Positions 1 to 9,643 of a stretch of DNA of 64,000 nt are shown piece after piece. The DNA is from Eubacteriales bacterium (GTDB lineage Bacteria > Bacillota > Clostridia > Oscillospirales > Acutalibacteraceae): positions 1-64,000 of the forward strand of contig JAQXUH010000090.1 of assembly GCA_029219885.1 (NCBI GenBank). The letters run 5' to 3'. Numbering within the stretch: position 1 is the stretch's first letter; each line of letters opens with the position of its first letter. The position numbers were made by a program, and so were the translations under genes. Under the pieces are notes generated by a model. It did not search any database, was not told the origin of the DNA, and was given only the letters and a program-made list of their open reading frames with translations.

Positions 1-1205
1 CATGTGTAAGTTGTCTTACCGGCAACTGTACATGATGATGTAGTGTCAGCTGTGATTTCGTAGCTATGGTTTGTTGCAGGGATTGTCTGACCGTCTGCGA
101 TTTTCTCGCCACAGTCTAAGCACCATGTGTCACCTGTGTAACCCTCAGTTGTACAAGTAGCCTCTACTGCATCTCTAACTTCTGTGTTAGCATGTGTGCA
201 CTCTGTTGATGCGTTTGCATCATAACCATCCCAGTTAAGAGCAATAAGTCCAACTGTGTACTTTGTATCAGTTGTATCAAATGTGTATCTAACCTTTTCT
301 GTACCCATTTCGGATTCAGCATAAGGCATAAAGAATGTTGTTGCATAAGCAGCTGAACCTTCAGCGTCGATGTCTAATCTCAATACATCAGTAAGGTCAC
401 AGTCCTTAAGAACTTCCATGCTGTATGCACAGATATATGTTCCGTTATGACCAAATTCACGCTGGTCAGCACCTACATACTGAGAATATGGTGGGTTTGC
501 TTTACAACCAGCAGGACATACAAATGTACCTGTTGTGCTATGAAGTGCACCAGTACCATCATCAATAACAGAACCGTAGTAAACACTTGGTTTCGTAAGA
601 CCAGCCTGTGTAGTCTGTGAATCAGTACACTGCTTCCAAGTGTCTTTTGTTGTTGGCTTCATTGAATAATAGCCAAATGCAAGGTAATCTGTATCAATAC
701 ATCCCTTTAACTGACCAGAATAAATACAATCCATACCGCCGATTTCAAATACTACGGCAATACGCTGGCCAGCTTTAAGCTGAGCTGGATTAAGTTGACG
801 ACCATTTGCTACTGCTGTTTCATAAGAAATAGCATTTGTAATTGAAGTACCATATCCATAAAATTCACGATAGATACGATTATCAGTAGTACCCTGATCC
901 CAAACGGAAACAGTAAGTGTAGGCTTATATACATCTGTAAGCATGCTATAAGCTTCAGCACTCATATCCCATTCAGTTAATGGAGCGACATTATCGCCCC
1001 AAGCCAAACCTAAATCCCAATCTGCACTGTTCCAACCTGCATAGTCAGTAGGCTCTGAAGTTGGGATCTTATCGTTCTTTACACCATTCCATTCATTATC
1101 GCCCCACCAGCCGATTTCGCCAGCGAAAGCAGTAAATGGTACAGAGAAAGCAACCATAAGTACAGAAAGAAGAACGGCTATAGCTTTTCTAAACGTTTTC
1201 TTCAT
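1..1205 (-). CDS. Secreted protein, C-terminus truncated by window edge; contains CTTEG...CLDCG...IPATNHSY repeat
   Basis: Reading frame on - strand from ATG (cat at 1203-1205) with no stop to position 1; signal peptide MKKTFRKAIAVLLSVLMVAFSVPFTAFA; absent from ORF track because it runs off the window; C-terminal part has the same repeat type as the 58633-63408 protein. Confidence 0.85.
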   Translation of the reverse strand, partial: MKKTFRKAIAVLLSVLMVAFSVPFTAFAGEIGWWGDNEWNGVKNDKIPTSEPTDYAGWNSADWDLGLAWGDNVAPLTEWDMSAEAYSMLTDVYKPTLTVSVWDQGTTDNRIYREFYGYGTSITNAISYETAVANGRQLNPAQLKAGQRIAVVFEIGGMDCIYSGQLKGCIDTDYLAFGYYSMKPTTKDTWKQCTDSQTTQAGLTKPSVYYGSVIDDGTGALHSTTGTFVCPAGCKANPPYSQYVGADQREFGHNGTYICAYSMEVLKDCDLTDVLRLDIDAEGSAAYATTFFMPYAESEMGTEKVRYTFDTTDTKYTVGLIALNWDGYDANASTECTHANTEVRDAVEATCTTEGYTGDTWCLDCGEKIADGQTIPATNHSYEITADTTSSCTVAGKTTYT

Positions 1206-1238
1206 AAAATCTTGCCTTCCTAAAAAAAAGAATCATTT

Positions 1239-2339
1239 TTATTTGAGCGTTAATTCTTGATAATTGCTTGATAATGACAATTTAAATACTATTTTTGCAT
1301 CGTTTGTAGTAACATATCCATCGCCATCAAAATCGCAATATTCAATATTGTTACCCTTCAATGAAGATTCAAATATAAACTTTGCATCATTAGTTGTTAC
1401 ATATCCATCATTATCAAACTCACAACAAATCATTGGAATAGAGCCAGCGTCTATATCGCTGTCAGCAACAATAATTGTTACGTCACGAGGTATTGCATAC
1501 TGTGCAGATATTGTAGCATAGTATGTACCTGCTGTGAGATTCTCTATTACAAATTTGTTGTTTCCTACTGTATTATCAGTAACAGCAGTAGTGACTAAAT
1601 CAGTCCTATCTGCATCTGAATATACATTGACTGTGTATTCTCCGTAAGCGGATGTACCATTAGATGAACCATCTGTATCTGTCATCATAACAACATTACC
1701 GCTGACTGTGCGTCCCAAAGATGGAGTAACGTCACAAGTCATTAAATATCTTGTACCGGTGTAGGAAGTTGCTTCGCTGATATCAAGTGCATACTCGTCA
1801 TCATAGCCATCACCATAATCTGCGGTAGCAAATGTAAGATTAGGGTCAGTAGAAACTGTAATCACATCTGCTGCGTCGCAGGAGTTTGCAAAGGTCATAT
1901 CGATAGTAAACAATGATGTTCCCTCTGCTGTAAGCGGTGATGTATCATCTGCATTTGAAACATAGCCGAAAACAATATTACCGTCATCGGTTAGATAACC
2001 CATTGAACTAAAATTAGTATCAATGTCTGAGAGCTCAATAACGGAAGATGAGTCAACCGTTACCTCTCCGTTATATGAGGCCGTAATTTGAAGAACTGCT
2101 GCGGAGGTCATATTCTTAATATTAAAAGAAACCTCGTAAGTTCCGGCCTCAAGCTTATTGCCGTCTACCTCTTTACCATCGGCATCTTTGTAGGTGCAAT
2201 AAATCTCAGGGCTCTCTGTACCGAGAGTGCCTGTTGCAGCAAAAGCCGAATGAGGAAGACACATGAAGAGTGCAATCATAACGAACAGCGTAGCTGCCCT
2301 TAATATATAGGATGCATACTGCTTTATTGATTTTTGCAT
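1239..2339 (-). CDS. Secreted protein with a cohesin-like beta region, a carboxypeptidase-regulatory-like module and C-terminal dockerin
   Basis: Signal peptide; two dockerin loops CEFDNDGYVTTNDAKFIF...CDFDGDGYVTTNDAKIVFKLSL; N-terminal region AGTYEVSFNIKNM...ASYNGEVTV...FTIDMTF resembles a cohesin. Confidence 0.8.
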   Translation of the reverse strand: MQKSIKQYASYILRAATLFVMIALFMCLPHSAFAATGTLGTESPEIYCTYKDADGKEVDGNKLEAGTYEVSFNIKNMTSAAVLQITASYNGEVTVDSSSVIELSDIDTNFSSMGYLTDDGNIVFGYVSNADDTSPLTAEGTSLFTIDMTFANSCDAADVITVSTDPNLTFATADYGDGYDDEYALDISEATSYTGTRYLMTCDVTPSLGRTVSGNVVMMTDTDGSSNGTSAYGEYTVNVYSDADRTDLVTTAVTDNTVGNNKFVIENLTAGTYYATISAQYAIPRDVTIIVADSDIDAGSIPMICCEFDNDGYVTTNDAKFIFESSLKGNNIEYCDFDGDGYVTTNDAKIVFKLSLSSNYQELTLK

Positions 2340-2504
2340 TGCCTCACCTCCCGTAAGCCTTTAGCTTATTAACCTATATAGATTAACAGCTTTTTTGTAA
2401 AAATAAGGTTAAAAACCTTTAAAAAGCGGACTCTTTTAAATGTCCGACACTCAGGAGAGTGTGAACTCCCCTGAGCGCCTAAGCTAATCATTACTGATTA
2501 AAAC

Positions 2505-5500
2505 TTATTTGATTTCAAGTGCAGGTAATGCAGAGTTAAGTGACATCTTAAATACATACTTAGCATCGTTTGATGTTACATATCCATCATTATCAAAGTC
2601 ACAGAATGTTACATTAGAACCTGCAAGTGATGAAGAATAGATGAACTTAGCATCGTTTGATGTTACGTATCCATCGCCATCGAATTCGCAAGGAACAACA
2701 GTAATAACTGCACCTGTGATTTCTGCACCATTAACAGTGATTGTTACATTTTCACGAGGAAGAGCATACTCTGAAGTAATTGTTGCATAGTATGTTCCAT
2801 CTGCAAGATTCTCAATTGTGAATGAGTTTACACCATCAGCATAACTTGATGTTGTAGTAGCAACAAGGTTAGCCTTGTCTGCGTCTGAATACAACTCAAT
2901 TGTGTATTCGCCTGCAACGCTGAAGCCAGCGGAAGCGCCTGTTGCATCATTTGCAACCTCGATTGTACCGGATACATTGTATCCGCTTGAACCAGCAGAT
3001 TCTGCAAGAGCAGAAACTGTTGTATCTGCTGTAAGCTTGAAGGAGTACGGATTATCTGTAACAGTTTCACCGTCAACCTGGAAGCCTGAGAATGTGTAAC
3101 CGTCAGCAACAGTAGCTTCGATTTCAACATACTCGTCAGCTGTAAGAGCCATAGGCTTGCTATAAGCCTCGCCGTTTACAGTTACTGTGCAGCCCTCCGG
3201 AACATTGATTGTAAGAACATTAGTGTTCTCGAGAGCGATTTCAGCTGCCTGAAGGTCAAGCTTAGCATCATAAACCTCTGTTGCCTGAGCTTTGTAGTTA
3301 TCCTTATCGGAAGCTACATAGTTAGCAGCATTCTTGTAGGTGTAAGAACCGTTACCAAGCTGTGCTGTGCTGAGAGCTCTTGCAAGGTATGATGTGTAGT
3401 TGTTCCAAAGGTCTGAAGGATAAACAACGTCGCCGTCATTTACAAGCTCGCCGTCGGAATTGAATGTACCGAATGCAGCGTCGCCTGCACCTGCGCCCTT
3501 AGAAACAGTAGCTGTTGTGTAGTCAGCGTTTCCTTCTTCATCAGTTGATACGCCTGCTACTGTAAGAGCAGAGTAAGCGTTGCCTGATGCACAAAGGATT
3601 TCTTCCTCAAGACGGTCACCGAGGTAACCTCTCTCAACAACCTCATTCATAAAGATGTTGAAGAGTCTTGTGTACTCAGCAATCTGAGTAGAAGAAAGAG
3701 TTGACTGAACAGATGTTGACTTGATTGTTACATTCTCATCTGCAAGAAGTAATGCATATGTTGCGAATGGAAGTCCCTCATCTGTGTAAGTGTTAGTAAC
3801 CTTAATTGTCTCGCCGTTCTGGTCATAAACAAGAGCGCCGTTCTCGTCAACCTTATCTTCGATTCTGTCATATGTTGTAGTGATGGAATACTTGTTTTCA
3901 ATCTGCTTAGCCATTGAAACCATCTTGTTATATGTTACGATTTCGAAGTTAGTCTCGTTAAGACCGTTTCTGATGAGAGAAAGGTCGATAAGTGACTGAG
4001 AAATAGACTGGTCGATAGAATCCTGAACATACTCGATTGTGTAAGCGAGTTTGTCATTCTGCTTTGTATAGATACCACGAGTATCTCTGCCTGCCTCATC
4101 AATATCAATAAGCTGATATGATGTGTCAGGAGCCTTAACTACCCATCCGCCTGCAGCGGTTGAGCCAACCTTTTCGCCGTTCTTGTTGTAGTATGACCAC
4201 TGAATCTGGTCGTAGAGACCGTTGCCGTCGCCATCTGTAGCCTGAACGCCTGTATCCTTAAGGTAAGGATAATCATAGGTTGTAGTATCCCACTCTCTTT
4301 CGTTCTGTACGGTGTTTGCAATGTAGTATGAAACTGAACCGTCGCCAGCTGTTACAGCTGTTACAGGAACGCCTGCTGCGTCTTTACCGTTAGATACGCC
4401 TGCAGCGGTAAGTGGAGTCTTTGAGTATGCCGGCTGTGAATAGTCAGCATCTAAGTAGTAGAGGCCATTATCCTTATTGTAGTAAATGAGAGCCTTTACT
4501 GCATCAGTAAGTGCTTTATAGTCAGCGTCGGTGAGCGGTGTAAATGCAGGGTCACCGTACTCTGTTGCAGATGTAGCTGTTACATAAGCAAGTTCCTTTT
4601 CCTCTGTAAGAGCCTTAGCTGTATCAGGAGTAATAGGAAGTGCTGTTGTAGCAAGAGCGTCGATGATAGCATTTTCTGCTGTTGCTGTTACATTTGCACC
4701 GTCGATAAAGTCTTCCTGCTTGTACTGAGACATAAGAGTCTGGAGCTCTTCTGACTTAGCACTAACTGCTGATGCGTTCTTTGTATCAGCGATGATGAAG
4801 TGAAGGTTTACGTTTGCAGACCTTGTGCTGTTGTAGAAGCACATACCTGCTGTGATGTCAGTTGCCTGAACATCTGTTACTCCATCATAATACAAGAAGT
4901 GAACATACTGTGATGTATCGTATTTGATTGTGATAAGCTCTGGGTTGTAGTAGAAACCATCAATAGGACCACGAACAGAAATATTCTGAAGAAGTGGGTT
5001 GTAAGCGTAGTTACCGCTTGCACTCTTAAGATAGATGTACTCATACTGCTGAGTATGCTCATCAATGTGGTAAGCTGCAATAGCACCATTTGCATTCAAA
5101 TCAGCAAATTTGTAAGCAACGTGAGTTCTTGTCTGAACATGTTCAACAAGAGAAGTGTCAAGCCCAGAAATCTTAGTATTGAGCTCGTCTTCTGTATAAC
5201 CTGCACCGCTGTTGTTATCCCAAGTTGTACCGTCATCAGTTGAGAGGTCATACTTACCATATCTGAGAACATCACCTGTAATCTTATCGAATATAGGAAC
5301 AGCATTTGCACTGCCAACTGTTACATTAGCACTTGTACCGTCGTTGTAAACAGTTGCATCGTCATAGTAATACATACCGTCAACATTTCTTGAGTTTTGG
5401 TCAAAGAAATAGTTTACAGAACGGATACGAACACCAAGCTGGTCAACGAGTCCAGGATTATCGTTTGAAAGAACGATTTCACCAGGATAACCTACCTGAA

Positions 5501-8500
5501 GTCTTGTCTTAGATGTGCTTGTAGCAGCAAAGTAAGGTGTTGTATATGCTTTGTAACCGTCTTTAGTCATTTCCTTTTCAACAGAGTTGTTTTCGAGACT
5601 TGAGTCAAGAAAGTAACCAACATATGGCTTGTCATCTTCATAATCATGCCATACAGTGTAAACGCTTTCACGCCATGACTTAAGACCTGTCAGATACTGA
5701 TAAGCCTTAGCAGTAAGGTTTGTATAAAGAACATTACCGCTTGCATCGCAAAGGTCATATGTGAATGTAACTGTATAAGCTGATGAAGCTGTGTCGCCTG
5801 CAACATAAGTTGCGTTAGTTGTAACAACAAATGTACCGCCGGGAGCAATAAGGTCAGATGTTGTAGCTGATACAGAGCCTGTACCAGGACCGCTGATAGT
5901 AACGTTAGTTACCTTAGCGTAGTAACGGGACATCTGCTCTACGCTGTCGCTCATACCGTCAACATATGCGGCATTAAGACCTGTAGAGTTATTGGTGAAT
6001 GTAACCTCGCCTGCGTAACCGGTACCGTTAGCACATCCCTGAGTTGTAGGTGATGTGAACTTAGCAGTACCCATCTTAAGCTGAGATTCACCGATGCTCG
6101 GTACGAAGTTGAAGAAGCTGTTTACAGCAGAAACAGCAAATGTAAGTCCTGAAAGGATTGAATCAGGATATGTAGCAACGCCGTTATATCCTGCACCTGA
6201 GAACTCGCAGAAGTTGTTGATTAACTTCTGTACTGCACCTACGTTGTCAGAGCCTGTACCTGCAAGAGTTGTTACCTGAACAAGATCATCCCAAGGATGG
6301 TCTGATGTTGCATCAGGAACAGGAACCCAAACCTGACCGTCATAACGAGGTCCGAAGAGAGCGTTTATGAAGTCCTTAAGAAGGTCATAAACTGTTCTGA
6401 TTACAGGAGTAGTCTGAATTGGCTCAGCACTGAAGATAGTGAGGAGTCTGTAGATGAAGTTAGAAACACCGCAAAGGCCTGTTGTAGCGTTAGTGTCAGC
6501 GATATTAAAAATACCGTCAACGATATCGCCCATAATGAGAGCCTTTGAATCAGCGTTGCCGTAGCCTGTACCCTGAAGAGTACCGATTACAGGCATAAGG
6601 TGGTTAACAGCCAGGTCGATATTTGTCCAAAGGTCGTTATCCATGCTGATAAGGCTGTCGCCGTTAGCATCACAGATACCAAGGAGTGAAGCAACACCCA
6701 TTGCCTCTTCGCCAGGTCTGTCAGAGAATGTGTAGTTGTCTGCATAGTAGCAAACTACTGAATTGAGAAGATCGAAGATAGAAGTTGTCTTATCAATTGT
6801 ATCAGTAGAAGCAGTCCACTTGTTACCGTTAGCGTCTGTTACAGGAACGTATGGCTCGATAACATAGATGATAGCGTCACGGCACATTGGAAGAATACAG
6901 TTGTTGAAGTCTGCTGTAATCTTTGTGTCTGTAATAGTAGCAAGTGTGTTGTAATCCTTATTAGGAAGAACATATGAGAGATACTCTCTGAGTGCTACGA
7001 ATGCAACTGCCTCTGCGTCAAGACATCTATCCCAATCCTCAGGATGAATCATATCTTCAAGCTTGTAACCGCTGAGGTTAACCTGACCGATACAAGCAAC
7101 GAGAAGAGGAATCATAGCTGATTCAAGGTTAGATTCTGAAAGGACAGCGTCTGAACCGTTTGCCTTATAGAAGCCGTTAAGGATGTTCTGGTCTGCTGTA
7201 TCAGCAGTGTACTGAATAACCTTAAGAGCGTTACCAATAAGTGTATTGGTAATATTCATAATAGCAGAAGAATCAATTGTGCCCTTTGGATTTACTGTAT
7301 CCATTGTAGGACGAGCTGTGTCGCCTTTTTCATTAACATAAATGTTATCGCTGTCAACGAAGATATCCTTTACAGCAGCAACAAGACAATCGTTGATACC
7401 GCCTACAAGTGAATCGTAATTGCTGTAACCCTCGAAGAATGCTTCAAGGTTTGGACAGCCTGTCTGCATGAAGTAAAGGTTGATAGGACCTGTCTGCATA
7501 TCGAAGTAGTAGTCAGCGAGAGGGCTGTATCTAAGCTTATTGAAGAGAGTAGTCTCATCAATGTCTCTCCAGTTGCCTACTGCATCTTCTGCAACAGTAC
7601 GGTCAAATCTAAAGTTATCCTTTACCCAGCCAAGGAACTCGTCAGCAGATTCAGCGTCGTAGTCTGCATAAACTGCGTTAGCCCAAGCCTTAACCTTGTC
7701 TGCTGTGTAGTTAGAAGCTACATCGTCTGTATTCCACTCGAAGTTTTCCTGTGCCCAGTACATATACTGGTTATCAAAGTTGGAACCGTGACCTCTCTTA
7801 ACATCATAGTTAACGTGAAGAAGATTTACGGTATCCTTAAGAACTGTCTTCCAAGCGAGACCGAGAGCCTGATAGCCGAAGCTGAAGAGGCTGTCGCCCT
7901 TAGCAAGTCTAATCATATCATCGCCGTAAGCGAAGAGAAGAACGTTGCCGGGATATTCCTCAGAATAAATAAGGTTAGGGTCATATCCGAGTGACTCAGC
8001 AGCAGCAGTATAAGTCATACCGCCGTCCATAAGAGCGTCAATCTCTGCTCTTCTTGATTCTGAGCTTGTTCCGTCAGGATATGTAACAAGTACACTAATC
8101 TTATCAAGAAGCTCAGTTGTCATCTTGTCAAGAAGAACATCATCATATACAAATGTTGTTGGGTCAGCCTTGTAGCCTGCAATCTCATCTTCAGTAAACC
8201 ATTCAGTATACTTGAAAAGAATTGACTGAACAACATTATATACCATGTTGGTCTTGTAGTCGGAACCTTCAATGCCGAACAAAGGTCCGAGCATAGCATA
8301 AAGGTCCATACCGAACAGGCTCAAGTCAAAGGAACCTCTGAGAAGGTCGCCGAAGATTGCATCGTTGTTATCATAGAACAGCTTGAACAAACCTCTGACG
8401 ATTTCAAGAGAAGTATTCTTTGACCTGCTCATACCGTCCATAGCAGAAAGGTTGAGCTTTGTAAGTGAACCGAAGTTTACACCGAAAGTCTCACCGATGC

Positions 8501-8933
8501 TGATAAGAGAAGAACCAAGAGCGTCACCGGCACTTGAAATAGTCTCAATAAGTTCATCAACGCTACCAAGCTTGATAGTGATGGTGATAAGTGTGATACC
8601 ACCGAGCTTAATCTTAAGATTTCTGTCGGTAACACTCCACTTAAGAGAAATAACAGGAACGTCTAATCCATTAACCATTTCAGCAAGGTCAGGCTCCATT
8701 GCTTTAAGAGCAGGGAGAACTGAGTCTGCAAGGTCAAGGAAAGCTGTAGCATTCTGCTCGCTGGAAAGAATGTTCCATGCCAGGTCGTTATATGTAATGT
8801 CGTCATCATAGTACTTGATGTCTTTTGATGCGGCATATGAAGTCATAACGCCTGTAAAGCAAGTAGCCGCCATAAGCACTGCCAAGAAAAGGGCAAGGAG
8901 CTTACGGGAAAACTTTTTTGCTTTCGTTTTCAT
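2505..8933 (-). CDS. Giant (2142 aa) secreted dockerin-containing protein of unknown function
   Basis: Signal peptide MKTKAKKFSRKLLALFLAVLMAATCFTGVMTSYA; InlB-like LTINVPEGCTVTVNGEAY..GYTFSGFQVDGETV region; C-terminal CEFDGDGYVTSNDAKFIY...CDFDNDGYVTSNDAKYVFKMSL dockerin. Confidence 0.85.
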   Translation of the reverse strand: MKTKAKKFSRKLLALFLAVLMAATCFTGVMTSYAASKDIKYYDDDITYNDLAWNILSSEQNATAFLDLADSVLPALKAMEPDLAEMVNGLDVPVISLKWSVTDRNLKIKLGGITLITITIKLGSVDELIETISSAGDALGSSLISIGETFGVNFGSLTKLNLSAMDGMSRSKNTSLEIVRGLFKLFYDNNDAIFGDLLRGSFDLSLFGMDLYAMLGPLFGIEGSDYKTNMVYNVVQSILFKYTEWFTEDEIAGYKADPTTFVYDDVLLDKMTTELLDKISVLVTYPDGTSSESRRAEIDALMDGGMTYTAAAESLGYDPNLIYSEEYPGNVLLFAYGDDMIRLAKGDSLFSFGYQALGLAWKTVLKDTVNLLHVNYDVKRGHGSNFDNQYMYWAQENFEWNTDDVASNYTADKVKAWANAVYADYDAESADEFLGWVKDNFRFDRTVAEDAVGNWRDIDETTLFNKLRYSPLADYYFDMQTGPINLYFMQTGCPNLEAFFEGYSNYDSLVGGINDCLVAAVKDIFVDSDNIYVNEKGDTARPTMDTVNPKGTIDSSAIMNITNTLIGNALKVIQYTADTADQNILNGFYKANGSDAVLSESNLESAMIPLLVACIGQVNLSGYKLEDMIHPEDWDRCLDAEAVAFVALREYLSYVLPNKDYNTLATITDTKITADFNNCILPMCRDAIIYVIEPYVPVTDANGNKWTASTDTIDKTTSIFDLLNSVVCYYADNYTFSDRPGEEAMGVASLLGICDANGDSLISMDNDLWTNIDLAVNHLMPVIGTLQGTGYGNADSKALIMGDIVDGIFNIADTNATTGLCGVSNFIYRLLTIFSAEPIQTTPVIRTVYDLLKDFINALFGPRYDGQVWVPVPDATSDHPWDDLVQVTTLAGTGSDNVGAVQKLINNFCEFSGAGYNGVATYPDSILSGLTFAVSAVNSFFNFVPSIGESQLKMGTAKFTSPTTQGCANGTGYAGEVTFTNNSTGLNAAYVDGMSDSVEQMSRYYAKVTNVTISGPGTGSVSATTSDLIAPGGTFVVTTNATYVAGDTASSAYTVTFTYDLCDASGNVLYTNLTAKAYQYLTGLKSWRESVYTVWHDYEDDKPYVGYFLDSSLENNSVEKEMTKDGYKAYTTPYFAATSTSKTRLQVGYPGEIVLSNDNPGLVDQLGVRIRSVNYFFDQNSRNVDGMYYYDDATVYNDGTSANVTVGSANAVPIFDKITGDVLRYGKYDLSTDDGTTWDNNSGAGYTEDELNTKISGLDTSLVEHVQTRTHVAYKFADLNANGAIAAYHIDEHTQQYEYIYLKSASGNYAYNPLLQNISVRGPIDGFYYNPELITIKYDTSQYVHFLYYDGVTDVQATDITAGMCFYNSTRSANVNLHFIIADTKNASAVSAKSEELQTLMSQYKQEDFIDGANVTATAENAIIDALATTALPITPDTAKALTEEKELAYVTATSATEYGDPAFTPLTDADYKALTDAVKALIYYNKDNGLYYLDADYSQPAYSKTPLTAAGVSNGKDAAGVPVTAVTAGDGSVSYYIANTVQNEREWDTTTYDYPYLKDTGVQATDGDGNGLYDQIQWSYYNKNGEKVGSTAAGGWVVKAPDTSYQLIDIDEAGRDTRGIYTKQNDKLAYTIEYVQDSIDQSISQSLIDLSLIRNGLNETNFEIVTYNKMVSMAKQIENKYSITTTYDRIEDKVDENGALVYDQNGETIKVTNTYTDEGLPFATYALLLADENVTIKSTSVQSTLSSTQIAEYTRLFNIFMNEVVERGYLGDRLEEEILCASGNAYSALTVAGVSTDEEGNADYTTATVSKGAGAGDAAFGTFNSDGELVNDGDVVYPSDLWNNYTSYLARALSTAQLGNGSYTYKNAANYVASDKDNYKAQATEVYDAKLDLQAAEIALENTNVLTINVPEGCTVTVNGEAYSKPMALTADEYVEIEATVADGYTFSGFQVDGETVTDNPYSFKLTADTTVSALAESAGSSGYNVSGTIEVANDATGASAGFSVAGEYTIELYSDADKANLVATTTSSYADGVNSFTIENLADGTYYATITSEYALPRENVTITVNGAEITGAVITVVPCEFDGDGYVTSNDAKFIYSSSLAGSNVTFCDFDNDGYVTSNDAKYVFKMSLNSALPALEIK

Positions 8934-9462
8934 TTTTTACCTCCAATAATTTTGTGTTAAATTAAGAGTGTCAGCACTTTTTGTCACGCACTGATTACAT
9001 TCTCTGACCCTCGGGCAATCCGAACAGAATGGAGCCTCAATCCGCAAAAAAGGGCAAAAGGTGCCTTTAAACACACAATAATTATTACACAAAGAAAGCG
9101 GAAAGTCAACACGCTTTGAAAATAAAGGACATTTTTGTGAATTTGCCCAAAATTTGACTTGGAAAATTTACACTTTGCACAATAAATTCATAATCTTATT
9201 ACATATTGTTTACCGAATGTTTACATTTTTCAGGCTTTTTCGGTGGTGTAAAGTGGTAAATCTTTACAGAAAATTTACCGTTGTAAAGGCGTTATACTTT
9301 ACGCATTTTTCCTGCGTTTTTAGACATTTTCGGCGAAAGTTTCGCATTGCCGACAAGTTACTTTTTGTTTACTTTCGTCGAGTTTTTCGGCGTTATTTTT
9401 AGGACAAAAATGCGACAAAATTCCATAATTTTAACATTCTGTTCAAAAGTTCCAAAAAAGTA

Positions 9463-9491
9463 TTGACTTGACGGCTATTAAATGTTATAAA
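9463..9491 (+). promoter_or_regulatory. Putative sigma-A promoter for the 3650-aa gene (TTGACT-17-TATAAA), predicted long 5' UTR
   Basis: ttgact at 9463-9468, tataaa at 9486-9491, 17-nt spacer; CDS starts at 9644 with AAAGGAG RBS. Confidence 0.5.
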
Positions 9492-9643
9492 TAAATTGTA
9501 TTTGTTCGTGCGTGCGTGGATAACTGCGCCCAAAATAGGGAAAATTATTAATTTAGTGTTAATAACGCTCTTTTCCGGCGCATATTCACAAGGGCAAATT
9601 ACAGCGATTCAGTTCGTTAAAATCATAAGAAAAGGAGAGATTA

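Noticed and set aside
2828-3130. Overlapping 100-aa ORF and similar short same-strand ORFs inside giant genes
   Set aside because: Alternate-frame artefacts of repetitive codon usage in the long CDSs
9154-9402. 82-aa + strand ORF in the giant-gene intergenic region
   Set aside because: AT-rich, basic/aromatic composition without RBS; looks like open non-coding sequence
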